Part shown: positions 1-8,509 of the stretch, one piece after another | Position numbering within the stretch: the first letter of the stretch is position 1 | Layout: each line of letters begins with the position of its first letter | Origin: Paenibacillus sp. FSL R5-0345 | GTDB lineage: Bacteria; Bacillota; Bacilli; Paenibacillales; Paenibacillaceae | Reading direction: 5' to 3' | NCBI RefSeq assembly: GCF_000758585.1 | Contig: NZ_CP009281.1 | Span: 2,356,001 to 2,420,000 of the forward strand | DNA length: 64,000 nt | Position numbers and translations under genes: made by a program | Notes under the pieces: generated by a model | Told to the model about the DNA's origin: nothing | Seen by the model: only the letters and a program-made list of their open reading frames with translations | Databases searched by the model: none

Positions 1-2
1 TG

Positions 3-386
3 AAGAGCAAGAAGGGTTCTATCATTAATATGTCCTCTGGCATCGCCGAAATCGGAGTTGCAGAGCGTGCTTCTTACAGTGCTTCTAAGGGCGCAGTTCT
101 ATCTTTAACCAAAGCAATGCAAGTCGATTATGCGCCTTACGGCATTCGAATAAATGCGCTGCTGCCCGGTACGATTATGACTCCGTTTGTAGAAGGTTAT
201 TTGAAGGCGTCTCTGGATCCGGAGGCTTCGGTTGCAGCCATTAAGCGCAGACAGCTTAGCGGTGAGCTCGGCAAACCTGAGGATGTGGCCAGGGCGGCAC
301 TGTTTCTCGCCTCCGATGAGTCTGAGTTTGTAATGGGTTCACCGCTATACGTGGATGGCGGCCTTGTCTTCGGCAAAAATGCATAA
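3..386 (+). CDS. SDR family oxidoreductase, C-terminal part (5' end outside window)
   Basis: This is the C-terminal part of a short-chain dehydrogenase/reductase. The frame is open from base 3, so the gene begins upstream of the window. The sequence shows the catalytic YSASK (YxxxK) motif, the INALLPGTIMTP stretch that follows it in classical SDRs, and the terminal LASDES...G.PLYVDGG signature. The family uses NAD(P) to oxidise or reduce alcohols. It lies 20 bp before an FAH-family gene in a run that also contains a lactonase-like amidohydrolase and a sugar-acid dehydratase. I infer a sugar, or 2-keto-3-deoxy sugar acid, dehydrogenase; the substrate cannot be read from sequence. Confidence 0.9.
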   Translation, partial: KSKKGSIINMSSGIAEIGVAERASYSASKGAVLSLTKAMQVDYAPYGIRINALLPGTIMTPFVEGYLKASLDPEASVAAIKRRQLSGELGKPEDVARAALFLASDESEFVMGSPLYVDGGLVFGKNA

Positions 387-406
387 AGTAAAGGAGAGTT
401 ATATAG

Positions 407-1306
407 ATGAAGCTAATTACCTTTTTGCAAAAAGAGGATGATCATATGGGCGTTCTAACCGACCGTGGTGTGGTGGATATTGAGGCGGCACAGATTGCAT
501 TATCCACTCGGGCTGAGGTTCCAGTAACGGTTAATCAATTGCTTGATGGTGGGGAGGCTGCACTTAACCAACTGAGGATTTTTGTAAATGAGTTGCCTGA
601 TGAAGAGGTGAATCCATCCTGGCTGAAGCAGGTTGAAGATTTGACCTTCGGCCCTTGCGTTACTGATCCTGGGAAAATCATCTGTATTGGTCTGAATTAC
701 CGCCGGCACGCCGAAGAGACTGGGATGGCTATTCCCGAGTATCCTATCCTGTTCAATAAATTTAACAATACACTGACCGGACATGACTCGGAGGTTCCGC
801 TTCCGAGGGCCAGCCACAAGGTGGACTACGAAGCAGAGCTTGGCATCGTCATCGGCCGAACTGCGAAGTATGTGGTTGAGGAAGAAGCACTGGATTATGT
901 ATTCGGGTATTGTGCTGCAAATGATTTGTCGGCGCGTGATTTACAGATGCGGACGAGTCAATGGCTAGCAGGAAAGTCTTGCGATAAATTTTCACCTATT
1001 GGGCCGTACTTAGTCACTGCAGATGAAGTGGGTGATCCTAATCAGCTCGATATTCAGTGTACAGTGAATGGCGAACTACGTCAGAACTCCAACACTTCGG
1101 ACATGATTTTTAATTGTAAGCAGATTGTTAGCTATGTGTCCCAGTGCATGACCCTTTCACCGGGAGATATCATTCTGACTGGTACACCGGAAGGCGTCGT
1201 GATGGGTTACCCGGCAGAGGAACAGATTTATTTACAAGCTGGTGATGTGATCACAGTGCAGATTGAGAAGCTTGGTGCCATTACAAATACGATGGTTAGT
1301 GAATAG
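407..1306 (+). CDS. Fumarylacetoacetate hydrolase family protein (candidate diketo sugar-acid hydrolase)
   Basis: A 299-residue protein with a short N-terminal domain and an FAH catalytic domain from about residue 85 to the end. The family motif IGLNYRRHAEE (H101) and the metal-site acids of DYEAELGIVIG (E142, E144) and ANDLSARD (D173) are present, as is the closing GDIILTGTPEGV. FAH enzymes are Mg/Mn-dependent and cleave C-C bonds of diketo acids or act as hydratases or decarboxylases. A good SD (aaaggagag) precedes the ATG. Between an SDR and an IlvD-type dehydratase, the best inference is a 2,4-diketo-3-deoxy sugar acid hydrolase like LRA6; an acylpyruvase-type role is possible. Confidence 0.88.
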   Translation: MKLITFLQKEDDHMGVLTDRGVVDIEAAQIALSTRAEVPVTVNQLLDGGEAALNQLRIFVNELPDEEVNPSWLKQVEDLTFGPCVTDPGKIICIGLNYRRHAEETGMAIPEYPILFNKFNNTLTGHDSEVPLPRASHKVDYEAELGIVIGRTAKYVVEEEALDYVFGYCAANDLSARDLQMRTSQWLAGKSCDKFSPIGPYLVTADEVGDPNQLDIQCTVNGELRQNSNTSDMIFNCKQIVSYVSQCMTLSPGDIILTGTPEGVVMGYPAEEQIYLQAGDVITVQIEKLGAITNTMVSE

Positions 1307-1318
1307 GAGGGACTGGGG

Positions 1319-2158
1319 ATGATCTTCGATTGTCATACTCATTTGTTTGGACCGGGAATGGTCTCAGGGCCTACGGATGAGGCGATCAAACGAGCTTGGG
1401 GCTCGGATATGAATATCGAAGCAACCCCCGAGCAGCACCGGCGTAATTTGGAAGGCTTCTCTGGTGCTATCGTACTGGCGATGGCTGCGCATGCAACTGG
1501 ACTTGTTGTACCTAATGCGTATGTCGCTGATTACTGTCGCACGGATCCAGATCGGTTATTCGGTTTTGCGAGTGTAGATCCCAATCATCTGGACTGTGTT
1601 GCTGAATTTGAGACTGCGATTCGTGAGATGGGGCTAAAAGGGCTGAAGCTTGCACCTATTTATCAGAATTTTTATCCTGATGATCCCAAGCATTATGCCC
1701 TCTATGCCAAAGCAGAACAGCTAGATGTTCCTATTCTTTGGCATCAGGGAACCTCTTTTGTACCGGAGGGTTATCTAGATGCATCAAAGCCGGCGATGCT
1801 GGATCCGATTGCCCGTGCTTTTCCGAAGCTGAAGATGATTGTGGCGCATATGGGCCATCCCTGGATTGATGAATGTATTTCATTGGTGCGTAAGCATCCT
1901 AACCTGTATATGGACGTTTCTGCGTTAGGAAGCAGGCCTTGGCAGTTCTACAATGCCCTGGTATCTGCTATGGAATACGGGGTGCAAGATAAAATACTGT
2001 TTGGGTCAGATTATCCGTTCTTTGGGACGCAGAAGATGCTAGATGCTATGTACCATATCAATGATCTAGTGGAGGGAACGAAGCTTCCTCATATTCCGCA
2101 GGAGTTTATTGAGAGCATCATGCATCGTCTAACACCGGAGATTCTTGGTTTTGTCTGA
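1319..2158 (+). CDS. Amidohydrolase family 2 protein (candidate sugar lactonase)
   Basis: A 279-residue TIM-barrel metal-dependent hydrolase of the amidohydrolase_2 (COG2159) type. It shows the N-terminal HxH (CHTHLFG, H6 and H8), a central LWHQGTS histidine, VAHMGHPW, and the C-terminal GSDYPFF aspartate. The family includes lactonases, decarboxylases and related enzymes. It starts 12 bp after the FAH gene with SD aggagg, so it is co-transcribed with it. In sugar-acid pathways this position is usually the aldonolactonase, for example L-fuconolactonase or L-rhamnonolactonase. That role is inferred from context; a decarboxylase role is the main alternative. Confidence 0.87.
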   Translation: MIFDCHTHLFGPGMVSGPTDEAIKRAWGSDMNIEATPEQHRRNLEGFSGAIVLAMAAHATGLVVPNAYVADYCRTDPDRLFGFASVDPNHLDCVAEFETAIREMGLKGLKLAPIYQNFYPDDPKHYALYAKAEQLDVPILWHQGTSFVPEGYLDASKPAMLDPIARAFPKLKMIVAHMGHPWIDECISLVRKHPNLYMDVSALGSRPWQFYNALVSAMEYGVQDKILFGSDYPFFGTQKMLDAMYHINDLVEGTKLPHIPQEFIESIMHRLTPEILGFV

Positions 2159-2207
2159 GGGATTTGTGCATGGTCTATAAGTGTTGTAGTTAAAAGGAGA
2201 TGGGATC

Positions 2208-3989
2208 ATGGGGGAGCGTAGGGACAGCGAGGATAAGCAGGCCGAATTCGGTGGAAAGTTGATGAGTGAAGCCTATTTTCAAGAAAAAGATTTATGGGGA
2301 TTTATCCATCGTTCCTTTACGAAGTCTATGGGATATACCGAAGAAGATATTCGCAAGCCCGTAATCGGTATTTGCAACACCTTCAGTGAGCTGAATAAAT
2401 GTCATTCACATTTTAATGAATTAGTGGATTATGTGAAGCGAGGTGTTTGGCAGGCAGGGGGAGTACCGATGGAATTCCCGACGATCTCGATTGGTGAGCC
2501 TTATGTGAAGCCTACAACAATGCTGCTGCGTAATTTGATGGCGATGGATACGGAAGAAATGATGAAGGGGCATCCCATTGATGGCGTAGTGCTGCTTGGA
2601 GGGTGCGATAAAACGGTACCCGCTCAGCTGATGGCAGCCGCTAGCGCCAATATTCCAGCCATTGTGCTGACAGGCGGTCCCATGTTAAATGGCCGGCTGG
2701 GCGGGCGTAGCCTTGGAGCATGTACAGATTGTTATGGCTTTACGCTGGAGCATAAAGCTGGAAATATTAGTGACGAAGCGCTGGCTGTGGCAGAGAATGC
2801 AATTTGCCGAAGTGACGGTCACTGCATGGTGATGGGCACCGCCAGCACTATGGCCTCGATTGCCGAAGCGATCGGTATGGCGTTACCAGGCTGTGCAGCT
2901 ATCCCGGCGCCGGACAGCAGACGCAGACATATGTCCGAGCGGACGGGCAAGCAGATTGTAGAGCTAGTTCGTCAGGGCATCCGTCCTCGCGACATTATGA
3001 CTGCGGCGGCGATCGAGAATGCGATCACAGTTACGATGGCGAGCGGTGGATCGACGAACGCAATCATCCATCTTGTTGCGATCTCCCAGCGGCTCGGGAT
3101 GAAGCTGCCGTTAGAAACGTTTGACCGGATTAGTAGCCAGACCCCGTTCATTTTGAATTTGCGTCCTTCAGGCAAATATCAGATGGAGGAGTATTTTGAG
3201 GCAGGTGGCGTACCTGCGCTTATGAAGGAGCTGGAGCCGCTGCTGCATGGGGATTGCTTGACTGTAACAGGCAGAACGGTAACAGAAAATCTGGTTCAGG
3301 CGGAAACGCTGGACAGAGATGTAATTCGTACTTTGGAGGAGCCGCTGGACAGCCAAGGCGGGATTGCTGTATTGCGCGGGAATCTGGCACCGGATGGGGC
3401 GCTGATCAAGCAAACCGCTGTATCCGCTCATCTCAAAAAGCATATCGGACGCGCAGTAGTGTTCGAGAGTCCGTCCGATCTGAATGAGCGGATCGATGAT
3501 CCTGATCTGGTCGTGGATGAGAACAGCGTGCTAGTCCTTAAGAACGCAGGACCGAAGGGCGCCCCAGCGATGCCGGAAATCGGGCAAATCCCGATTCCAC
3601 AAAAACTGCTGAAACAAGGCATCCGCGACATGGTTCGCATCTCTGATGCTCGGATCAGCGGCACTTCCTATGGCGCATTGATTGTACATGCGGCTCCGGA
3701 AGCGGCTATCGGCGGAACGCTAGCTCTTGTGCAGGATGGCGATGAAATCGAGCTGGATATTTCCGCGAGGCGCTTAGAGCTGAAGGTGTCCGATCAGGAA
3801 TTGGACCGACGGCGAGTTACATGGCAAGCGCCCAAGCCGCACTACGACAGGGGTTATGGCTTGCTGTTTCATGAGCGTGTGCTTCAAGCGAACCTCGGCT
3901 GTGATTTTGACTTTCTGCTGCCTGCGGAGCTTAGGAAAGAACTGCTTGGCGAGATGGAGTCGGCGCGCTCGAAATCGCGCCCGAAGTAA
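2208..3989 (+). CDS. IlvD/EDD family sugar-acid dehydratase
   Basis: A 593-residue [2Fe-2S] dehydratase of the IlvD/EDD family. Probable cluster cysteines are C56 (GICNTFSE), C133 (GGCDKT) and C206 ([10 protein letters not shown]). Their spacing resembles L-arabinonate and D-xylonate dehydratases more than 6-phosphogluconate dehydratase. The enzyme would convert an aldonate to its 2-keto-3-deoxy acid. SD aaaaggaga lies 7 bp before the ATG at 2208; a second Met 18 codons in is an alternative start. It is the fourth gene of the cluster. A decayed copy of its 3' end lies 230 bp downstream, so recombination has touched this locus. Biosynthetic dihydroxyacid dehydratase is less likely given the neighbours. 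Confidence 0.9.
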   Translation: MGERRDSEDKQAEFGGKLMSEAYFQEKDLWGFIHRSFTKSMGYTEEDIRKPVIGICNTFSELNKCHSHFNELVDYVKRGVWQAGGVPMEFPTISIGEPYVKPTTMLLRNLMAMDTEEMMKGHPIDGVVLLGGCDKTVPAQLMAAASANIPAIVLTGGPMLNGRLGGRSLGACTDCYGFTLEHKAGNISDEALAVAENAICRSDGHCMVMGTASTMASIAEAIGMALPGCAAIPAPDSRRRHMSERTGKQIVELVRQGIRPRDIMTAAAIENAITVTMASGGSTNAIIHLVAISQRLGMKLPLETFDRISSQTPFILNLRPSGKYQMEEYFEAGGVPALMKELEPLLHGDCLTVTGRTVTENLVQAETLDRDVIRTLEEPLDSQGGIAVLRGNLAPDGALIKQTAVSAHLKKHIGRAVVFESPSDLNERIDDPDLVVDENSVLVLKNAGPKGAPAMPEIGQIPIPQKLLKQGIRDMVRISDARISGTSYGALIVHAAPEAAIGGTLALVQDGDEIELDISARRLELKVSDQELDRRRVTWQAPKPHYDRGYGLLFHERVLQANLGCDFDFLLPAELRKELLGEMESARSKSRPK

Positions 3990-4146
3990 TCTAATGCTTG
4001 CGTATGTGAAATAGTTGCACTTTATACAACTAAATTTCAACAAACCGTTGTCTGTAGGCTCATTTTAGTTTTTTAATTGCAGAGAATACAACTAAACTGG
4101 CATCTACGGGAACAGAAGTCGAAATAAGTGTATGAAATACACTTAT

Positions 4147-4200
4147 ATCGCAAGTATCGCGCATATCGCAAGTATCGCGCATATCGCAAGTATCGCGCGT
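4147..4200 (+). repeat. 18 bp tandem repeat, three copies
   Basis: The unit atcgcaagtatcgcgcat occurs three times in direct tandem at 4147-4164, 4165-4182 and 4183-4200. The third copy has one change (gcgt). A degenerate part copy (atcgaacaaatcgcacat) follows, running up to the dehydratase fragment. Read as protein the unit gives IASIAH, but no protein-coding role is supported. Confidence 0.85.
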
Positions 4201-4217
4201 ATCGAACAAATCGCACA

Positions 4218-4372
4218 TATCTATGGCGGAATGCTAGCTCTTGCACAAGGTGACGATGAAATTAAGTTGGATATTTCCGCGAGGCGCATAGAGTTAAAGG
4301 TGTCCGATAGAAGTTGCCAAACGCCGGGTTGCATGACAAACGCTTAAGTCACACTACGATAAGGGGTAGTAT
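4218..4372 (+). pseudogene. Degenerate duplicate of the IlvD/EDD dehydratase 3' end
   Basis: This segment aligns with bases of about 3704-3858 of the intact dehydratase gene. The translations correspond (GGMLALAQGDDEIKLDIS against [18 protein letters not shown], then SARRIELKVSD against [11 protein letters not shown]). Homology continues at DNA level past an in-frame stop (gcatgacaaacgcttaagtcacactacgat against the parent). Only about 50 codons are represented and there are stops and a 2 bp indel. It is a remnant of a second dehydratase copy or of a partial duplication, not a functional gene. Confidence 0.85.
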
Positions 4373-4617
4373 GAATTTACTAGATTGTCTGACTGAATTG
4401 GTTGAGCTGAGATAATTGCTTTGTTTTCTTTGATTGCATTTTATGCAATAGATTCTGCTCTAGAGTGGCTGAAATTTGATTCTATTGCACTTTCTGCAAT
4501 GGAATTTCAGATAATCACCATTAAACGAGCTAATGGCCGGAATCTGATGTATGAAGTGCAATAGATTCATTTTTTAGCTAAGAATTTGGAGATTCTATTG
4601 CACTTTCTGCAATCAGG

Positions 4618-4880
4618 TAGCTAGTTTCCGATTTCGGCGAGAATGGATTGCGAATGTAGCAGCTGGTTTGTGAATGTAGCTAGTTAGTTTCCGATTGCAG
4701 CGAGCATGGATTGCTAATGTAGCAGCTGGTTTGCGAATGTAGCTAGTTGGTTCCAGATTGCAGCGAGCATGGATTGCGAATGTAGAAGCTGGTTTGCAGA
4801 ATGTAGCTAGTTAGTTTCCGGTTGCGGCGAGCATGGTTTGTGAATATAGCTAGTTGGTTTCTAATCGAAGCAAGCTTGGC
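4618..4880 (+). repeat. ~63 bp imperfect tandem repeat, about four units
   Basis: Units begin with tagctagtt(a/g)gtttccg and contain gcgagcatggattgcgaatg and agctggtttgcgaatg. Successive units start near 4618, 4677, 4740, 4804 and 4847 and decay toward the right end. Divergence between units suggests age. No coding frame is shared, and uniform direct repeats with unique spacers (CRISPR) are absent. Confidence 0.8.
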
Positions 4881-4996
4881 ATTTGATTAACACGATTTTG
4901 GCTTCCGATTGCAGCAAGCAGCGTTTCCAATTACACCAATCTATAGGTCGCTTGTGGTAAAAGCGACAGACCAGAGTCAACGGAGAGGAGAGTTCA

Positions 4997-6016
4997 ATGA
5001 TGCGAACCGTTCAAGAGTTGGAGGATCGCTTGGCTAGTCCATCAGCAGCGCTGATTGAGGAACTTAGCCAGCTCGTTGGAGATATTATGCTACTAGGCGT
5101 GGGGGGCAAAATGGGACCCAGTCTCGCAAGGCTGGCGATGAATGCGATTCGCCAAGCGGGGATCGACAAGAAAGTCATCGGCGTTTCCCGCTTCTCGAAT
5201 AAAGAGCTGAGACGAGAACTCGAAGAGGCTGGTGTCGAGATTATCTCCGCTGATTTGTCTGACGATAAAGCGTTGCAGGCACTCCCTGAAACCCAAAATA
5301 TTCTCTATATGGCCGGAAATAAATTTGGCACGACCGGGAATGAACATTTTACTTGGATGATGAATGCTTATCTGCCGGGACGTGTAGCGGAACGGTTCCA
5401 TAATTCACGAATGGTTGTGTTCTCTACAGGCAATGTCTACCCGTTTACTCCGGTCAGTCAAGGAGGAGCAACGGAGAGAACTTCTCCGAACGCGAATGGC
5501 GAGTATGGGCAATCCTGTCTGGGACGGGAGCGTATTTTTGAACATTTCTCTCATAAAAATGGAACGCCGATGTTCATTTATCGGCTGAATTACGCCATTG
5601 ATCTGCGGTATGGTGTGTTACTGGAGCTTGCTCGATCGGTTAGAGAAGGTCTTCCCATTGATATCACGATGGGTCATGCCAATGTGATCTGGCAAGGGGA
5701 TGCGAATGAAATCGCATTGCGAGCATTGCTACGTTGCAGTTCACCGCCTAATTTCATGAACATTACCGGACCAGAGACATTGTCACTGCGCTGGGCTGCG
5801 AATGAATTTGGCCGAAAGTTAGGCATAGAGCCGATCTTTACAGGTGAAGAAGCACCTACCGCACTGCTAAGTAACGCGGCAAAAGCCGCTGCTACCTTCG
5901 GCTATCCAAGGGTATCGCTGGCTGAAATGATTGACTGGATTGGTGATTGGGTAGGACAAGGTGGAGAAACCTGGAATAAACCTACGCATTTTCAGGAGCG
6001 GGAGGGCAAATATTAA
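4997..6016 (+). CDS. NAD-dependent epimerase/dehydratase family protein
   Basis: A 339-residue protein of the extended SDR (NAD-epimerase, COG0451) type. A Rossmann motif GVGGKMG (34-40) lies after an about 30-residue N-terminal extension, followed by LYMAGNKFG and VVFSTGNVYPF. At the usual active site there is a Tyr (EYGQS, Y170), but the residue four positions on is Cys (C174) rather than the catalytic Lys of YxxxK. Redox chemistry may therefore be altered. SD gagaggag is present, and ATG at 4997 or 5000 is equally plausible. Its stop overlaps the next start (TAATG), so it is coupled to the DHDPS-family gene. A sugar-acid processing role is inferred. Confidence 0.85.
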   Translation: MMRTVQELEDRLASPSAALIEELSQLVGDIMLLGVGGKMGPSLARLAMNAIRQAGIDKKVIGVSRFSNKELRRELEEAGVEIISADLSDDKALQALPETQNILYMAGNKFGTTGNEHFTWMMNAYLPGRVAERFHNSRMVVFSTGNVYPFTPVSQGGATERTSPNANGEYGQSCLGRERIFEHFSHKNGTPMFIYRLNYAIDLRYGVLLELARSVREGLPIDITMGHANVIWQGDANEIALRALLRCSSPPNFMNITGPETLSLRWAANEFGRKLGIEPIFTGEEAPTALLSNAAKAAATFGYPRVSLAEMIDWIGDWVGQGGETWNKPTHFQEREGKY

Positions 6017-7086
6017 TGACACTGACAAGAGTACCTTTGACTTCGGAATTACATGCCGCGCTTCATGATGGATTGGCTATTCCTGCACATCCTCTCGCCT
6101 TAACTAAAGAGCGCAAGCTGGATGAGCAACGTCAACGGGCGCTTACCCGTTATTATGTTGCTTCCGGGGCGGGTGGAATCGCGGTTGCCGTGCATTCCAC
6201 TCAATTCGAGATCAGGAACCCGGAAGTAGGACTACTGGAGCCTGTGTTGCGCCTAGCCGCGGAAGAGGTGGAACGTGCCCAGTTAGATCGTCCATTTATG
6301 AAAGTAGCGGGTATTTGCGGTGGGACGGAGCAGGCTGTTCTTGAAGCGCGCCTTGCCGCAAGCTTTGGTTATGAAGCGGGACTGCTCAGCATGGGAGGCC
6401 TGCAAACCTTGAGTGAGGAAGAATTGCTGGAACGAACACGCAGAGTGGCAGATATGATTCCGGTGTTTGGTTTCTACCTTCAGCCGTCGGTGGGAGGACG
6501 AATTCTAAGCTTTGATTTTTGGAAGGCATTCGCTGAAATAGAAGGCGTAATCGCCATCAAAATGGCGCCATTCAATCGTTATCAGACGCTGGATGTAGTC
6601 AGAGCTGTGCTTGAATCCAGCCGTAGCGAAGAAATTGCTCTGTACACCGGAAATGATGATAATATTGTCAGCGATCTGCTCACGACCTTCCGATTTATGG
6701 TGAACGGCAAGCCCGTTGAGAAAAAAATAGTCGGCGGCCTACTCGGTCACTGGGCAGTCTGGACGAGCAAAGCAGTACAGCTGCTTAATGAGATTAAAAA
6801 GGTCCGAAATGAACCCTCGTTGGCATCCCATTGGCTGACGCTCGGGGCTGAAGTGACGGATAGCAATGCGGCGATATTTGATCCTGCGCATCATTTTCAT
6901 GGCTGTATCCCGGGTATTCATGAGGTGCTTCGCCAGCAAGGATTGCTTGAAGGGTTATGGTGTCTAAATCCGGAGGAGCAATTATCACCGGGACAAGTGG
7001 AGGAAATCAACAGAGTGCACAGGGACTATCCCCATCTGGTGGATGATGAATTTGTGGCAGCACATTTAGAAGAGTGGCTGCAATAA
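6016..7086 (+). CDS. Dihydrodipicolinate synthase family protein (candidate 2-keto-3-deoxy acid aldolase)
   Basis: A 356-residue class I aldolase of the DHDPS/NAL family, longer than the usual 290-300 residues. The Schiff-base lysine is in VIAIKMAPF (K182) and the partner tyrosine in FGFYLQP (Y154). The family cleaves or forms C-C bonds with pyruvate or related keto acids. Its start overlaps the stop of the epimerase-like gene by one base, so it is likely translationally coupled. A terminator follows. With the dehydratase upstream, an aldolase for a 2-keto-3-deoxy sugar acid is a reasonable inference, and not lysine biosynthesis. Confidence 0.85.
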   Translation: MTLTRVPLTSELHAALHDGLAIPAHPLALTKERKLDEQRQRALTRYYVASGAGGIAVAVHSTQFEIRNPEVGLLEPVLRLAAEEVERAQLDRPFMKVAGICGGTEQAVLEARLAASFGYEAGLLSMGGLQTLSEEELLERTRRVADMIPVFGFYLQPSVGGRILSFDFWKAFAEIEGVIAIKMAPFNRYQTLDVVRAVLESSRSEEIALYTGNDDNIVSDLLTTFRFMVNGKPVEKKIVGGLLGHWAVWTSKAVQLLNEIKKVRNEPSLASHWLTLGAEVTDSNAAIFDPAHHFHGCIPGIHEVLRQQGLLEGLWCLNPEEQLSPGQVEEINRVHRDYPHLVDDEFVAAHLEEWLQ

Positions 7087-7112
7087 AAAATAGCTGTATG
7101 TGAGTTAAGGAG

Positions 7113-7140
7113 GACGCACTTTCGTAAGTGCGTTCTTTTT
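7113..7140 (+). terminator. Intrinsic terminator of the catabolic cluster
   Basis: An 8 bp stem acgcactt/aagtgcgt (7114-7121 with 7126-7133) with a 4 nt loop is followed by ttcttttt. Confidence 0.85.
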
Positions 7141-7210
7141 ATCCAGAGTGCGATATCCTCCTCCTCATGATACAATAAGGGACAAGTTTATAAGGATGAG
7201 GTGACTTTAA

Positions 7211-8392
7211 TTGAAGTATGATTTCGATCGCGTAATTGACCGCCGTAATACACGTTCTTACAAGTGGGACCAGTCCGAGAAGTTGTTTGGTGAGAAAGAT
7301 ATTATGCCGCTTTGGGTGGCAGACATGGATTTTGAAAGTCCTCCCGCAGTGAAGGAAGCGATTCTGCGCCGCGCAGAACAAGGGGTTTACGGTTACAGTG
7401 TACCTAGTGACTCTTATAAAGAAGCTATCACGTCGTGGTTCAGAAGACGGCATGATTGGGAAATTAAATCGGAATGGATTTCGGACTCTCCCGGAATTGT
7501 AACTTCCTTAAGTCTTTCCGTTGAGCTGTTTACCGAGCCGGGAGACGAGGTTATTTTACAGTCGCCAGTTTACTATCCTTTCTATGATGTCATCAAAATG
7601 AATGATCGGAAGGTTGCCAAGAATCCGCTTGTGATCCGAAATGGACGCTTTGAGATGGATTATGAGCAATTGGAAGTTCTGATGCAAGGCGGAGCAAAGC
7701 TGCTGCTCTTATGCAGTCCGCATAATCCGGGTGGTCGAGTATGGGAAAGAGAAGAACTGCTGAAGCTTGGTGAACTCTGTCTGCGTTACGGCGTGACTGT
7801 AATTTCCGATGAGATTCATTGTGATTTGGCGCTTCCGGGCTATGAGCATATCCCTTTTGCATCCTTATCAGAAGAAATTGCAAATATTACCCTTACCACC
7901 CTTGCCGCGACTAAAACCTTCAATCTTCCGGGTATTCAATCTTCTTTTATCGTGTCTTCGAATCCGGAATTGAAACTTAAGTTTGATCAAAAAATGAAAG
8001 CACTGAGCTTACATATGGCTAGCTTCTTCGCTCAAGATGCAGTACAAGCTGCTTATAATGATGGAGAAGAATGGTTGGATGAGCTATTAGAGTACGTTTC
8101 AGGTAATGTGGATTATGCGATTAGCTATCTGTCGGAGCATTTGCCACAGGTCCAAGTGATGCAACCGCAAGGCACCTATCTGCTATGGGTAGACTGCCGT
8201 GGGCTGAATCTGGATATTGATGGGCTTAAACAGTTAATGTACAAAGAGGCTAAAGTCGCTTTTAATGAAGGTTCTGTTTTTGGAACTGAGGGACAAGGTC
8301 ATCTGCGGATCAATCTAGCTTGTCCTAGATCTATTCTAGTTGAAGCGTTAGAACGCTTTTGCCGAGCAGCAGCAGCTTATATAACGAAATAA
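7211..8392 (+). CDS. PatB/MalY-type PLP aminotransferase / C-S lyase
   Basis: A 393-residue fold-type I PLP enzyme. It shows the PLWVADMDF start typical of PatB/MalY, CSPHNPGGRVW, the ISDEIHCDL motif (D200) and the PLP lysine in LAATKTFNLPG (K235). These enzymes are cystathionine beta-lyases or aminotransferases; B. subtilis PatB has cystathionine beta-lyase activity. The start is TTG, preceded by aggatgaggtga. The gene is monocistronic between terminators. Methionine/cysteine metabolism is the best guess, but pathway neighbours are absent. Confidence 0.9.
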   Translation: MKYDFDRVIDRRNTRSYKWDQSEKLFGEKDIMPLWVADMDFESPPAVKEAILRRAEQGVYGYSVPSDSYKEAITSWFRRRHDWEIKSEWISDSPGIVTSLSLSVELFTEPGDEVILQSPVYYPFYDVIKMNDRKVAKNPLVIRNGRFEMDYEQLEVLMQGGAKLLLLCSPHNPGGRVWEREELLKLGELCLRYGVTVISDEIHCDLALPGYEHIPFASLSEEIANITLTTLAATKTFNLPGIQSSFIVSSNPELKLKFDQKMKALSLHMASFFAQDAVQAAYNDGEEWLDELLEYVSGNVDYAISYLSEHLPQVQVMQPQGTYLLWVDCRGLNLDIDGLKQLMYKEAKVAFNEGSVFGTEGQGHLRINLACPRSILVEALERFCRAAAAYITK

Positions 8393-8403
8393 CAGCTATT
8401 TCT

Positions 8404-8450
8404 GAAGCTTGATGATTCCTTCTAAGGGAATCGTCGAGCTTCTTTATTTT
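8404..8450 (+). terminator. Intrinsic terminator after the PatB-type gene
   Basis: A 16 bp stem gaagcttgatgattcc/ggaatcgtcgagcttc with two G-U pairs (8404-8442) is followed by tttatttt. Confidence 0.9.
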
Positions 8451-8509
8451 GCAAAAGGGTAAAAAGAATAATAAAATGGAGTCCATTACGTCAAGCAGGA
8501 GGACTTCAA

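Larger units (their letters stand above)
4013..4613. repeat. Short TTGCACTTT-type palindromes, four copies
   Basis: Four short inverted repeats of the form (A/G)TTGCA(C/T)TTT(A/C)T(A/G)CAA(T/C) occur at 4013-4031, 4433-4449, 4484-4500 and 4597-4613. The last two share the core attgcactttctgcaat exactly and are preceded by the same GATTCT. A half copy lies near 4554. No T-run follows, so they do not look like terminators. They resemble dispersed intergenic palindromes. Confidence 0.7.
3990..4996. other. 1 kb intergenic region filled with repeats and a gene fragment
   Basis: There is no intact gene between the dehydratase and the epimerase-like gene. The stretch contains short palindromes of the TTGCA-n-TGCAA type, an 18 bp tandem triplicate, a degenerate copy of the dehydratase 3' end and a 63 bp tandem repeat block. 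It interrupts an otherwise tightly packed catabolic cluster and looks like a site of past duplication and deletion. Confidence 0.8.

Noticed and set aside
4132..4347. A 71-codon frame starting in the IASIAH repeats
   Set aside because: It is a chance fusion of the 18 bp tandem repeat with the decayed dehydratase fragment; homology to the parent continues past its stop codon and no RBS precedes it.
4147..4880. CRISPR array
   Set aside because: Units are contiguous or degenerate tandem repeats without unique spacers of constant length, and no cas genes are present.
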